Shown here piece by piece: positions 14,224-29,291 of a stretch of DNA of 64,000 bases (positions within the stretch are counted from its first letter, which is position 1; every line of letters starts with the position of its first letter). Below the pieces are notes generated by a model, which was not told where the DNA came from, ran no database searches, and worked only from the letters and a program-made list of their open reading frames with translations. The position numbers and the translations under genes are program-made. The DNA is from Trichoplax sp. H2. Lineage: Eukaryota > Placozoa > Uniplacotomia > Trichoplacea. The DNA lies in contig NOWV01000064.1 of assembly GCA_003344405.1 (NCBI GenBank), forward strand, positions 1 through 64,000, in the 5' to 3' direction.

Positions 14224-14488
14224 ATACAGTACACGTACAGTACAGTACACACATGCCTTAGTCTTAGTTACAGTTACTTACAGTACAGTATACTGTACTG
14301 TACGGTACTGTCAAACTGTAATGTACAGTACAGTATAGTACAGTACAGTACTGTGTTCTACTGTACACTGTACTGTACAGTACAGTACTGTACATACTGT
14401 ACACATTGCAAAGTACTGTACAGTGTACAGTACAGTACTGTACAGTCTAGAGAAGTGAAATTGATTTTGAATACAGTACAGTATAGTA
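14224..14488. repeat. Palindromic ACTGT/ACAGT array upstream of RRP12
   Basis: A dense array of ACTGT and ACAGT pentamers changes orientation many times, so that most of the 265 bp can fold into hairpins. It begins about 140 bp upstream of the RRP12 start codon. The ORFs in it are repeat artefacts rich in Tyr, Cys, Thr and Val. Confidence 0.85.
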
Positions 14489-16113
14489 CATGAATGAGTG
14501 AGTATTCGCAAATGTTGCTTTTAATAATTTAATTAGTATTTTAGTATGGATTATTCGCTGCACATTCTGTTAAGATATAAACTATACTCTGCCAGGAAAG
14601 AAAGAAATACAGTAACTTAAATTTACCTGTGATGATATTAATGTTCAGTTACTGCTATTTTCTGAAGGAGATATTATAGTAATTCCCATTATCGCTGTGC
14701 TGGATTTGAAAGTATAAGGAGGATTTGTTATAAATGTAACTACACGGACTATTGATTACAATTCCTAAAGTCATTATACGCGAACAGACTATTTAATGTA
14801 AGTCATAAATTGCGGTAAGACCAGATACTAAATAAATAAATTAAGGTACTCAACGATGTAATCAGTATTCGGCTACTGTTATTACACAGGATTAACGCGC
14901 ATAATAATTTCCTTCAATGTTGTGCGTGTGATTGGAAGATCAATTACATATAAATATTTGTAAAAGAATACCACTCAGGTTATTCTGACGTTGTACGGGT
15001 ATTTTCTATTGGACAATATCTGAATATTTAATTATTCACTAGTGTACCCAGGCGTATATAAATACGTCCGCTGATAATATCTAGTACTTCAATCGCTCGT
15101 AATACTCGTGTACTTTACTTGCACATGTTGCTAATATACGCGTATATGCTACATACTCACGTAGTCTTTACTTGTCCAATTCTTACTTTATGTACTCGCA
15201 TATCAGAGTACAGTGTACAGTACACTAGAGACCCATAGATACAGTACAATTTAACTCTCAGATTTCCGGTTTCTAAGCCAATTAAAATTGCGCAAACTAT
15301 TGTTATGCTAATTTTGTGCAGCAATTGCAAGTTTGCAACAGCTATTAGCTAATCACAACGAATGAATAGTACCAACTACCAATTAACTCAATTGGCAGTA
15401 AATTACCATATTTAGTCCATTCACTCCTAATGTAAACAGTAAATCAGTACTCGGGCAAAAACCAGCTTTATTGAGTTGGAGAAATAAGATACTTGAATCT
15501 CATTTGAGTGATGTCATTATCTGATATAAATCACTGAAGACTGTAGGCCATTTTAGGTTAAAATTTCTAAAGAAAACTATCTTGGTATTTTTCGATCATC
15601 GTACATGACATTATACTGTAACTATACAAGAGTGCTTACTTTTTAGGGTTGCATTTCTATATAAATGTAATATATCAACTGATGAGGTAATCAAAAATGT
15701 GCAACTACTACATCTGTTATTGCTACTTTCTTTCCCGATTTTTCAAACATCTTCAAGTTCCCTATACAGCAAAGTGGTACCGACCTCGCAAGAGTATTTG
15801 GAGCTATTATACGTATATAATTATTTATTAACTTAATTTTGAGACATGTGTTACAACCTACTAGTCAATTCGGAACTTACAACACAGTAAGACATTACAA
15901 ACTTGTAGATTAAATTTCACCGTAGGAAGCGTTTGGACTAAAGCTTCAACATGAAGGCTAGTAGCGATTTACCCAGTTTCGAGTAGAAAAGTAATCACTT
16001 AGAATCATTAATATAAAATTCGTTAAGTCCATTTTGCAATCCGCACAGGTAAACATGTAGTCTGAACATCTTTATCTACAGCCGTACGCAAGAGTTATTA
16101 GATGAAACAAACT
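14489..16113. other. Intergenic spacer between eIF3A 3' end and RRP12 5' array
   Basis: AT-rich sequence without recognisable coding exons on either strand. A short ACTGT/ACAGT remnant lies at 15209-15226. It presumably contains the eIF3A 3' UTR next to 16114 and RRP12 upstream sequence, but no signal could be assigned. Confidence 0.55.
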
Positions 16114-19100
16114 TTAACGCCAACGATCGTTTCTCTTGTTGTCTACAACTTTCCACTCTTGGTCATTTTCATTCCTGCTATATTTATCTGAATTGGCATC
16201 CCTTTCGCGGTTGCTTCTAGTTTTCGTAAAGGACTTGTTAAAATTGCGGGAGTTAGGTTTGGAGTCTGACGATGGAGTGTTAGTTCTCCAACTACTAGAA
16301 TCTGAAGCTCTTGAAGATTCATCTTTCCTCGGTGGTTTAGTATCACTTGTCCAACTTCTCTGCCAGCGAGCATCGTCCGTTTTACCACGAACTGGAGTTC
16401 GGAGTGGTCCACCCTCACTTTTTAGCTTGCTACGTTCATCATCCACTTTCATAGGAGTATCCTCGCTTGCTTTCATTCTCCTCCATCTGCTTCCGTCTTT
16501 ATCTGTATTTATGCCTCTCCGATCACCTTCTTCTTTTTTCTCGTCTCTTATTTTTAATCGCTCATCCCTCTGATTCGTTCCATTGTCGGCTGCAGCTGAC
16601 TTCAGTGTACGCCATGATTCAGTACTCTTATCTCGTTCGGTAGGGATCTTTTTCACAGGAGTAACGCTTACTTCAGCTCTAGAATGCTCTTCTTTTTCTA
16701 GATATTTTCTGACTTCTTTCCGTTGCTGTTCTAACTTTTTTTGCGCTCTTTCCTCCGCTTCTCTTTGTTTTTGTGCTTGACGTTGAAATTCCTCCTCTTT
16801 TTTAAGACGTTCCTCTGTAATTTTCCTTTCTTCTTCTTCGCGCTCTATGAAAAGGAATAACAATAAAGGATGCTATTATATATAAGAGTTTTGTGGATAG
16901 TCGACATGCTACATATGTCTAACCAATTCTTAACTTTTCTTCTCGTTCTTTTCGCTTCTTTTCCCTCAATTCTTCGATAAACTTATGTTTCCTTTCCTTC
17001 ATTCTCTGTAAACTTCTATCTCGTAGCATTTTCTCTTTTAGTTCTTTTACTTGTAGGTTATATTTACTAAGCTTATCCTATAAAACATTCTTAATTACGT
17101 AAAGAATCATTGTAAATGGTATTGATTGTGTTTTACCTCATGTTCTTCAGATCGCTTTTCTTTAACTATTACTAGAAATTTATCTTTGTCATCCAGTATT
17201 CGAGATAAACGTCTATGCGTGCTTTGTGCATGTTCAAATTCCTGTCTGCAATTTCGAATCTATTTATGAACAACCATTGTCATATATATTCGTTAATAGA
17301 AATCGAATATAAACTGTTTTCAGTATATCGAACGAGAGAATGCAGGAAAGTACCCTTTCTTCTTCTTGCTTTTCCCAAAAAATTTTATCTTCTATTAATT
17401 GGTGTTTATATTGATCTTTAAGTTGAGGTATTTCTTCCACCCGCTTAGCTCTTTCCAGATGATCAATCTAAACAGAATATTAAATATATAGATAACAGAG
17501 GATTGTAAATACTTGAGATCAGCATTATTTACAAAAAAAACAATCTTAAAAAATTTTACGTCACTAACTCTTTTCTCTAAGGTTTTTAATTTCACCAATA
17601 GTTCTTTCTTGCCTTTGTCTAATTGTTCTACCTGCTTGGCATAGATATCATCGGCTTCCATATTTTTTAATTCCTATTTGTTTAGAAAATTATTTTAAGT
17701 CTAATACATCCTTGGCCCAACATTATATACAGCTTGAAGTTATTTAGCACGTCTTCAACAGCCTCATAGTTGGTATGGTTACATAGATCTCCACAGAGTC
17801 AAATTATTCAGAATGTGGACAGCAGTTATTAATTTACTTAATTAATCACAGGCTCTTCAAAGTAACGAGTTTTCTGCAAAAATAAACAAGCTTTCAAGTT
17901 CGAAAATTGTGGGAATTACCTCCGTTTTTAAATTTCCTAACATTCTAGCCCCAACATCAGTTTTCTTCAGTTGTTCAACCCTATCGAGAGCTTCTCTTCG
18001 GTCCTTTTCTTTCTGTTCTCTGCTTTTTGCTTCTTCCTCTCGTCTTTTCCTTTCTTCTTCTAAGCGATTCTTTTCCGTCTTCATGATAATTTCCTGTCGT
18101 TTCTTCGCCTCTTCTTCTTGCTGCCGCTCCTGTCCATCAAGAAGTTTATGGTTTATGTTAATCCCCTTTACCTATATCTACAAAGATTTAACATTTAACA
18201 AACCCCTTACCCTTTGCTCATGCAACTTTTCGATCGCCTCCTTACGCCTCTCGATATTGTCTTTACGCTTTAAGATAGAAGCATGTTGCTTTATTCTATT
18301 ACGCTTGTACTTCTGAACTAACTGCTCGAGCCTAGCATTTTCTTTTTCCTGTATGAGATTGATTCATCTCCAAATGAGTTAATATTTACGTCACATGAAC
18401 CTAGCCACTAAGACATGCAAACCTTTCGCTCCGGTGTTATCATAAATGAAGCTTTCCGTAACGCTCCATAAATTATCAACAGCTGACTACGGATTACATC
18501 AGACGGCATTGACTATATAATAGAATGTATGTAATAAAGCAATCATCTGTATTATCGTCACAGCAGAAGGAGCCCATACCTGAATAACTGGACCAGATAA
18601 AATATCATCTTTTTCCGATGAATAAAAACTGACGTTCGATCCGAAGATGTATGACTTTGTTGAATGATCGATCTTAACCTACAATAGAAACTATTTGTGA
18701 ATAACTGAAAAGACCACAGCGTTGAGCCCATATCAATCTGGGAAAATATCATCAGTTTATGGGTAGTAGTATGAATAGTGTCTTCATGCACGACGCATAG
18801 CGCATCTTTGCACTCCAGATAACTAATATTTAACCATCATTTGACACGCTTTCCAGTTAGCTTTATGAAATATCAGACAGAAAGTAATATTACTATCATC
18901 GAGTTACCTCTAGATCATGCCTTGCCGCTTCAACGATTATCTTCTCTAAACGGTGCTGATCGGCAAACGGAATTAAATTAACCAGCCGAGAAAAACGGAC
19001 TGTCTGGTAAACTTGAGAAATCTACAAGTTTTTAAAATATGCTATATAGTGTTAAAAAAGTGTTACCAAGAGATTTCTGTAAATAATAGCATACCTGCTT

Positions 19101-22100
19101 CATTTGCTTCATTATTGCTATGATCTCAAGCTGCGGTATATAACGGTCTAATTCAAGGTCATTTTCTGATTTCAAAATTTTAAATAATTTCGATATTTCT
19201 CCACAGAGACATAGAGGTTGAAAGTCTAATTCCATATAACGGTATAGATTTTGAAGTTCAACAGAAACGACTTGCAATACGTTTAACTTATTCTAGCAAG
19301 CAGTCCAAAAAGCATACAATTAGAAAATTGAAACAAAGGCATTAAAACAAATATTGGGACCGTACAATAAAATAACCCCTACCAAATCCTTCAATAAGCT
19401 AGATCGGGTGGGTACATTAATACAGCCTAAAATAGTAGCCAATCTTCTTGATTTCTCGTCATCTGCTTCATATGGTCTTTCAGTCAGGTTACGTTGTGTG
19501 GTCAGCGGAATTGCTAAGGTTGAAAGCAGGACGTTCGTTGCAAGTCTAGTAATTTTAAATTGTTATCACAAACCATAGTTACCTATCCTTAGCTTTAACA
19601 GTAAGTTAAGAAAACAGAATTGCTCTGAAATAAAAGTCAAACCTTTCGTTTTCCTCTGACGTTAAAGTTTTCTTTTGCTCTCTAGAAAGGATATATAGGC
19701 GGTGATGAGCACAAGCATGGAAAAGGTAATTTCCAGCTTTCCACAGAACTAATGCAAGCGTCTGATAGAAATTAGCCATTAGTTGCGGCTTAGGCGGTTT
19801 TCTGGACATAGTGGTCAAGCCATGAATATCCTCGACTGCTTTGAATGCCTCCTGTAACATGCACAATTCGACCGAGCTCGCATCATCGTGATTCAAAAAA
19901 TTTAACGTGCGCGAAATTTACTATGAAAAATTACTTGTAGAACAATTTTGATCATCTAACCTGCCAGAGTTCCATTTTAATTGCGCAATCCACCTGAATC
20001 AATCTCGTCTCGATGTGCATTTGCATTGATTGCTCAACATTTAGGTTGATTCCATATTGACTTCCTTGTTGTTTTATTACTTGATTCATATGATTACGCA
20101 ACTAAATAGTAGGTTCAGTTACTATTACGTCTAATACGCAATCGTCTATACAATACCAAATACAGACTATTATAACTTATAACTATACGACATGGTACAG
20201 ACTTACATTGTCACATAACCTACGAAATTCGTTTCGCCTTCCATATTCGACGCAAAATTTGAATGCTTAAAAAAGTATAGAAAAGTTTTGAATTCCACGA
20301 GTAATATATGCATAAACATTGACTGATGGTTTCTCTTCTGAATGATTGCGAAATTACTGTACGATTTTAAAACTACATAGCATGCAATACAGAAATGTTC
20401 GAATCAGTTACTAGAACTTATATGGCTACTACATGATTGACTTCGGAAGTGCTACTATAATACCACATATAGTAGATTGTTTTCCTAAATTGTTGAAAAT
20501 TTTGCTACCTCTTTGTGCAGTTTCCTGGTACAATGTCTCTACTTTTGCGTTGTTACGAAGCATATCAAGGACGGTGCGATAGGCTTCCCATAGGAATTTT
20601 ACCCAGGGCAACAGCGTAACACGATCAGTCCTTTCTTGTGTGCTGTCATCTGTTACTGTACTCAATAGCAACCTTTAAAGGATAGTGCATAACCGCTAAA
20701 TGAATACACTTAACAATTTACTAAACGTTTATAGAGCTATTAGCTATTATCTACAGTAGCGCAAAATTTACAATGTTTATACACTACATTTCATACCCTT
20801 CGTACGTTTGCACATCTTGCTCCAAATCTTCGCATTCAAGCGCAGAAACAATGTCACGAGATTCTTGACGCGCCTGATTAGCTTTGTCTTCGGCTAACGC
20901 TAGGTAATGGCGTATAGAAGCATCCAATGAATTAATGTTAACTTGCTGACAGATTTTTTTGTACTGATGCAATCCTTCTTTGCATTGGTTATTATTACGC
21001 GTTTCTACACATAGCTGGATATGCATAAAAATGATTTCTTGGTGAACTTTCGTCCAAGTACGATGCTTTTTACTATTGATGACATCGTTTAAGCAAGCTA
21101 GTGCTTGTTCTTTTTTTCCAACTTCGATAAATTCTATACACGTATATAAAACGAATATTAATAAAAATTAATAAAAAAATTGCCTGCTATCACCTATCGT
21201 AATACGCTTTTATTACTGTACTGTACCCTGTTACAGTACTATATGAAGCACGCTTGTTCTGTACCGTACAGCATCTAAATTTGAATGCTCCGGTGCCAGG
21301 GACTTCTGAACTACAGTTCTTTCAGAAGTGTAGTTGTAAAAGAAATCTCTTTCTTTTAGTAGTCCCTGAACGTGCGTAAATCCAAAGACCAAATCTCATG
21401 AATGTACAGTATACTGTAGTTTTAGTGCTCTGTATTTGTCGTTAAAAGATGTCACCTGTACACTCAGTAACTTAGACTACACGAAAGCAATACTGAAATT
21501 TAATTTATGAAGTTATATAAGTAATACTGATCAGAATACTCTATTAAATGATACAGAACGCGTACATGCAAATCATAATTAGTATAATCAGGCAAAGTTA
21601 CGCATATATAATATTATACATATATACTTATATTATATAGTATAATAATGTGAGAAATGTTATGTCCGTTTTCTGTCATACCGGTCGATCGGTGATTGTG
21701 TTGGCATTCTACAGCAACTACAGTCAGGGACTACTTAAAAAATAGAGACATGACAGGAAACGGCCTTCAGTGCGAAATATTAATAACTGAGGCTATTATT
21801 TTTTCGGTCATACTACTATATGGTATCAAAGAAACGTAAATCACCATACTGCATAAAACCAACTTAGCAGGCTAATAGCAGCTACTGTAATTTGATGTCA
21901 ATCACGGACAGTATAATGAACCGTTGGGGACATGCGATACACTTGAAATGACCAGTAAAATAATTGGTCTACACATTATCAGTATAGTGAACGATCGTTT
22001 CCTGTCCTGTCTCTTTCAGTTTTAGTAGTCCAGGATACAGTACAGTATATTATACGCACTGTAAATTAAAATATGACTGTCTAACGCTCTATGCAGCGCC

Positions 22101-23530
22101 TGATTTGTCGGAAATATTTGAATGAGATCGCTAACAACGTTATTCCTACTGTTGCGTAATGTAGCTAAGTAAAAAAAAAGCTCCTAAGAAGATAATATAC
22201 AGTGACGTTATTCCTGAACAGTACAGTAGTATCACTAGAGTTTGTACAAGTAGGAAGATAGCTCTCTGAACTACCTTCGACATAAAGATTGAAGTGGGTT
22301 TTACTGACTGTATGCAGTTAGGTACACCGATTTACTGTACTGTATATTGCATAGTAAGGCATTAATATCGTCTGTAAATCGTAAAATATACAGTCTGTTC
22401 GAGGAAAGTGAAGCCAAAACTAATACAACAGGGCATAGGTTAGGATAGGATAATACAAGTATATTACTAAAAACAGCGCGCCATTTCCTTGACAGAATAT
22501 ATTCGGAGGATCTAACAACTAGGTTTTTCTTTTAGTGGTCCGTGATCCAGTACAGTACTACAGTATACAGTACGTATTGTACAGTACATTAACGGCACGT
22601 GACATTGCGTTGGGAAAACTTAATAATGCTACTCGTTGCTGTAAAGCATAAGTCACACATTCCGTGGACAGTATCCAATTTTACGTTAGTTACTGAATTA
22701 ACACTCACTATGTAGTACACTAGTGGCAAAAAATACTTCGGTGCAAGCTTCGACTGAAGAAAATAAATGGTGTAAAGAATTAAAGTATTTTATTCGCGAA
22801 TATAGTGCAAATATTATAAACTGTACGTACTGTATAAGATGCAGGCACATGTCATTGAACAGATGAAAAATAACTGTTGTACGTAACTCGAGGGAACATC
22901 CTAAAATTTTCCATCAGAACGCAGTTAGTAATTTATTACTTACTACGTAATACTGTAATTTAAGCCAAAAGTTAGCGTTGTTACTTTTAAACCATCATGC
23001 ATTTTGGAGTTTTACATACAGACATGATGATAGTGTACTTAATTAATTAACAACACGTGTACAGGTAAAAGCCGTAATGTACAGTACAGTACTGCTTTGC
23101 TGTACTGTACTGTTCGCAGTATTGAACTAGACTTAAAAAAGTATTTTGTTGGCACTGTATCTATAAACGGTGCGAATTACTGTATCAGGCCACCACCAGC
23201 ACGAGAGTTAGAAAGGGACAAGGCCGTTCATATTTTAGACTAGTCGAAAGTGTTAAGCTTTTTTACATACTGCCAATGAGTAGCTAGACAAACGACCAAC
23301 TCCATCATTTACTAATCTTTGAAATATTTATAGCGTTTACTATAATAGCTTAGTATTAAGCCTTCCACTGTTGATCCAATTCTTGTACTGTATCTGTAAT
23401 GTCTTACACCTACAATACGTATTCTTTTTACTAACAGAAAACTCAACTTTTACAGAATATGCATAAATCGATGACATTTACCTTTGGCGCGTTTTAGCGC
23501 ATTTCCAGGTTTAGCAAAGTTTTCTCTCAT
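16114..23530 (-). CDS. EIF3A: Eukaryotic translation initiation factor 3 subunit A, 18 exons
   Basis: Largest scaffold subunit of eIF3, in the PCI/MPN core on the 40S subunit. Exons: 23530-23482, 21133-20797, 20672-20509, 20265-20207, 20101-19961, 19851-19643, 19545-19383, 19286-19095, 19021-18908, 18678-18580, 18512-18423, 18348-18211, 18129-17920, 17673-17569, 17467-17354, 17259-17137, 17077-16924, 16844-16114. All join in phase to 1063 residues. The 49-nt first exon encodes [16 protein letters not shown], matching the conserved eIF3a N-terminus, and its last base completes the Glu codon of EFIEVGKK in exon 2 after a 2.35-kb intron. Landmarks: [50 protein letters not shown] and [14 protein letters not shown] (PCI region), then charged coiled coil ([14 protein letters not shown]) and a low-complexity Arg/Asp/Ser tail in the last exon. 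The tail is much shorter than the decapeptide-repeat tail of vertebrates. Confidence 0.95.
21297..21368. mobile_element. Short MITE-like element with CAGGGACT ends
   Basis: The left end reads CAGGGACTTCT and the right end AGTAGTCCCTG, forming terminal inverted repeats around an internal self-complementary stretch (TTCTGAACTACAG / CTGAAAG type). It is only about 72 bp long and has no coding capacity. The same terminal motif is seen in the 21725-22032 element and as half-sites near 14118 and 43212. Confidence 0.45.
21725..22032. mobile_element. MITE-like element, about 308 bp, with about 35-bp imperfect TIRs
   Basis: The left end begins CAGGGACTACTTAAAA and runs into GAGACATGACAGGAAACG. The reverse complement of the right end reads CCTGGACTACTAAAAC and runs into GAGACAGGACAGGAAACG, so the two ends are imperfect inverted repeats. 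The flanks on both sides are copies of TACAGT, so a target-site duplication cannot be separated from the ubiquitous pentamer repeat. The interior has no ORF of note. This is a non-autonomous DNA transposon by structure; the superfamily is unassigned. Confidence 0.5.
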
Positions 23531-24120
23531 GATAATTATACTGTAATCCTAATTTCTGTTTTGCAAATTATTCGATATTCCAGACGGCGAAATACATTTC
23601 TATAAAATCAATCAATCGATACTGCATGTTCTCTCAACTTTTCCCCGGAGCAATGTGAGATTTTACATAACGTACCCGCACATAGAGATTTTTTTACTTT
23701 CTGTACTGTACCGTACAGTACAGTACGTACAGTGTACTGTACTGTACAATACCGTGACTGTACAGTACAGTACATTACGGTTGTGTGCAAAAACTTTGAA
23801 CATGTCAACTACAAATTACAGGTTCTCGGATATTGGATCACGGGCACAGCTGCGGTACTGTACTGTACCGTACGCTGATACAACACTACAGTATGTACTG
23901 TACTGTAATGTACACTGTACTGTACTGTACAGTACTGTACATAACAATACAGTACAGTACAGTACACTCGAATATAAAGTACTGTATACTACAGTATTTA
24001 TTACTATTTTTCGTCATTTAACTCAAGTCTTGTACTGTACAATGTACTGTATACTGTACTGTACAGTACAGTACAATATAGTCATAATAACATATTATTC
24101 GTTTTACATTAGCTACAGTA
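23531..24120. promoter_or_regulatory. Bidirectional eIF3A/PACRGL promoter region carrying a palindromic array
   Basis: The 590 bp between two divergent start codons (eIF3A at 23530, PACRGL at 24121) must hold both promoters. Its centre (about 23700-24075) is filled with ACTGT/ACAGT palindromes. Calling it a promoter follows from gene orientation. A role for the array is inference. Confidence 0.55.
23700..24075. repeat. Palindromic ACTGT/ACAGT array between eIF3A and PACRGL
   Basis: There are three dense blocks (about 23700-23775, 23855-23970, 24030-24075) of the two complementary pentamers in head-to-head and tail-to-tail order. Long ORFs on both strands here are compositional artefacts of the repeat. 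Confidence 0.85.
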
Positions 24121-26775
<2,655 letters not shown>

Positions 26776-26802
26776 TTTAAGATCGAAAGGTGCGTAAAAT
26801 GT

Positions 26803-26808
26803 AATAAA
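26803..26808 (+). terminator. AATAAA poly(A) signal of PACRGL
   Basis: A canonical AATAAA lies 28 bp after the PACRGL stop codon. Assigned by motif and position only. Confidence 0.5.
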
Positions 26809-29164
26809 TTTCTATTAGTGATGTATGTCCCATGTGTTTCTTGTTCCAAATTTATAGCTGTATTTGAATTTCCGGATCTGGGTATGAACGTCACAATACT
26901 AAATGCTTTGAATACCAAGAACTTGCGATTGCTTAATTTCAACAAAAACTAGCTAATAGAGTCGGTTGTCCGTTATATCAGCGTAATACTGTTCTGCCTG
27001 AGAAAGGCTCAGTCAATTATAACTATCGAAGTAAAAACTTGCAAAATGTTAACGTGTTTAAATTTACATTGATTGAAGTTGGAATATTCTAAATGTAATT
27101 ATTCGTCACTGTAATACATCCGTTGGCTAGGGGTACTTAGCCGCTCAATGTAACATCTCTCGATTTTGATCTTCAATTATAACTATTTTAGCTATTCAAT
27201 GTTGAGGCATTAATAAGAAGTGCAAATGAAAAATTAGTTAAAGTAACAATAAACTTCAAAGACTTTACTTCACTGTCAGTGTGTTAATTTCCATGGAACA
27301 ACGTATAATGCATTCCGATTCTCTCACTGAACTTGAACATCTGTATCATCAGTAACGTGGACAACAGTATTTCCAGAACGAAAGCTCGTGTTAATGTGTC
27401 TACGATAAATTACAAAATTTATTATCCGAAACCCCTAAAACTAAAGAACCGCTCAACAAGTATGACTTTGCGAGTCTTTAAATGGTGTATTTTTGTCTAA
27501 TAGTTAGAGGAATGCGAATGCATATTATTAACATCTTGCATGCACGCTACAGATACGTGTATGAATAAGTGAATATTATTTTCATAAGCTAACTCTAAAA
27601 AATTTTAACTTTAATGGTCAGTGTACTCGGCACTAGGTTGTGCATATACGAGTACAGTATATTATATTATATTTTTTTTAATAAATCCCACCTGCCCTCG
27701 CTTGAAATGAGCAGCGCGGGGGTATTTATACTACTCTTAGATGACTGTGATTATGGGTTCATTTCAATAGGTCAGTATAAGATTCTTACAGTACTATTTA
27801 TCTCAAGATTTCTTCATGTAAAACGAATAGCTCTAAGGTAGTAATTTTTGCAGAGTACTAATTATTAAAATAGTATTCGTTATATCGCTAAGGGTGGCAA
27901 CTGGGCCTTTAAATTTTGATTTGATGTAATTTTCTGATGAAAATTGAATAAACATAGAATCTTAATAGAGTTTTCTACACAGCCATTTTGATCGTTACAT
28001 TTTCTTATAACGGTTGCTATCGACAGAGCAAGCTTTGCTTGCATACTCAAGCGATCCTTAGACACATTATAATGATTGGTATAGAATTGACCACAGTACT
28101 AAGGACATTGTACCGCACTGTACTGTAGATATCTTACAGTACCTGCTAATCTTAACTTGGACATGTCCATCACCGTACCGTACATTAGTTATCATAATGT
28201 GCTTTGTACCATTAACTAATCTTAATATAGCATTTCATCCGTGAATGCATTATTGAAAAGTACGGTAGTATTCTACAAGCATAGCTATGAATATACTGTA
28301 GTAGTGCCTGGCTATTACCGGGATATACAGTATATAAATAATGTCGAATGGTAATACTATCTGTTAATTATTAACAAATAAGTACATTAACGTAAACCGT
28401 CAGCAAAGCGATGTGAATTTGTACTAGATTGTACTAAATATGTACTTTATAAAAAATAGCGCAAAGGATACACACATTCTACAGACGAATATTATTACGC
28501 ACCCCTAACTTTTACTAATAAAGCATGGCAAATTAGATTTCAGTTACTTTAGACAGATACTGTATAATGAGGATGAAGTTCGCATTAAAATTGTTGCACT
28601 CTTAGGTCAGATTAGAAACGCCAGATATTTCTTGCACAGGCATGTTTACATAGTCAGGCTTTCGATAAGACATGAAACCTAAGGCTTCTAGGAAGAAACA
28701 TTTCTGATAAATGATCTACCCTAACGTACGGTATACGCGTACTGTATCTTGTCCGAATACTTCTTCATCTAGGAGTGACATTACTGTCAGTTGATTTTAT
28801 CATTAATTAGGACCATCGTTTTGTTTTACAGTTAGGTTACATTTTCTTCGTTTTTCCGTTAATTTTTATTATCTAAGAGTAACTTCTATATAAGGTAACA
28901 ATCATGTTATTATTCATAAGCATCAATGACTTAGGACACGTTACGCATAGCAATAGCAGCGAATCTTGGATCACCTACCAGGTGATCTAAATCTGTTTAG
29001 CTTAGTGCTAGCAATAAATGAGGTATGATTAAAAGCAATTTATATTGGTATTGCACCGCGCATTAACAGTAGCAAGTCCAACAGAGCAGGATATAATTTT
29101 AAGTACAGAGATAAAAGTGGAACTAAATCCTTCACCTAACTGTAAATTCCTGGCTAACGATTCG
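26809..29164. other. Intergenic, no gene recognised
   Basis: This is the convergent spacer between PACRGL (+) and SelU (-). It is AT-rich; small ORFs have no recognisable homology. Isolated ACTGT/ACAGT copies occur at about 28093-28142, 28175-28184 and 28731-28748. The distal part may contain the end of the SelU 3' UTR (an AATAAA on the minus strand lies at 28864-28869). Confidence 0.55.
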
Positions 29165-29240
29165 CCTACAACTCTTCTTCCAATAACAGGGCTCTAAAAT
29201 TTAGAGTTTACCTTGGCTATTATTATCATTACTTTGTAGG
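29165..29240 (-). promoter_or_regulatory. SECIS element (selenocysteine insertion), SelU 3' UTR
   Basis: Read on the minus strand, the 76 nt fold as a textbook eukaryotic SECIS. Helix I is CCUACAA (29240-29234) with UUGUAGG (29171-29165), 7 bp. After a small internal loop comes the quartet AUGA (29229-29226) opposite GGAA (29181-29178), giving the tandem G-A pairs. Helix II is AAUAAUAG with CUGUUAUU, 8 bp. The unpaired AA (29214-29213) follows AUGA by 11 nt, and an extra apical stem CUCUA/UAGAG follows, as in form II SECIS. It lies 250 nt downstream of the TAA stop of a protein with an in-frame UGA. The folding was done by eye. Confidence 0.85.
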
Positions 29241-29291
29241 CTTGAAGATAGCCGGAGAAATCAATAGAGTGACTGCATTAATTACTCTATA

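Larger units (their letters stand above)
21134..23481 (-). other. Large repeat-filled first intron of eIF3A
   Basis: This 2.35-kb intron is about ten to twenty times longer than the other introns of the gene. It is bounded by GTAAAT after 23482 and TATAG before 21133. It contains ACTGT/ACAGT runs (about 21215-21270, 21405-21418, 22034-22052, 22549-22588, 23075-23113) and two elements with CAGGGACT/AGTCCCTG ends. No exon or other gene was recognised inside it. Confidence 0.7.

Noticed and set aside
14224-14488. CRISPR-like regular repeats
   Set aside because: Units are pentamers with strand switching and no unique spacers; host is eukaryotic.
14173-14511. Overlapping ORFs on both strands rich in Tyr, Cys, Thr and Val
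   Set aside because: They are translations of the ACTGT/ACAGT array, which lacks stop codons in some frames; no homology or splice context.
16136-16780. Plus-strand ORFs of 145 and 65 codons
   Set aside because: Antisense shadows of the charged C-terminal exon of eIF3A.
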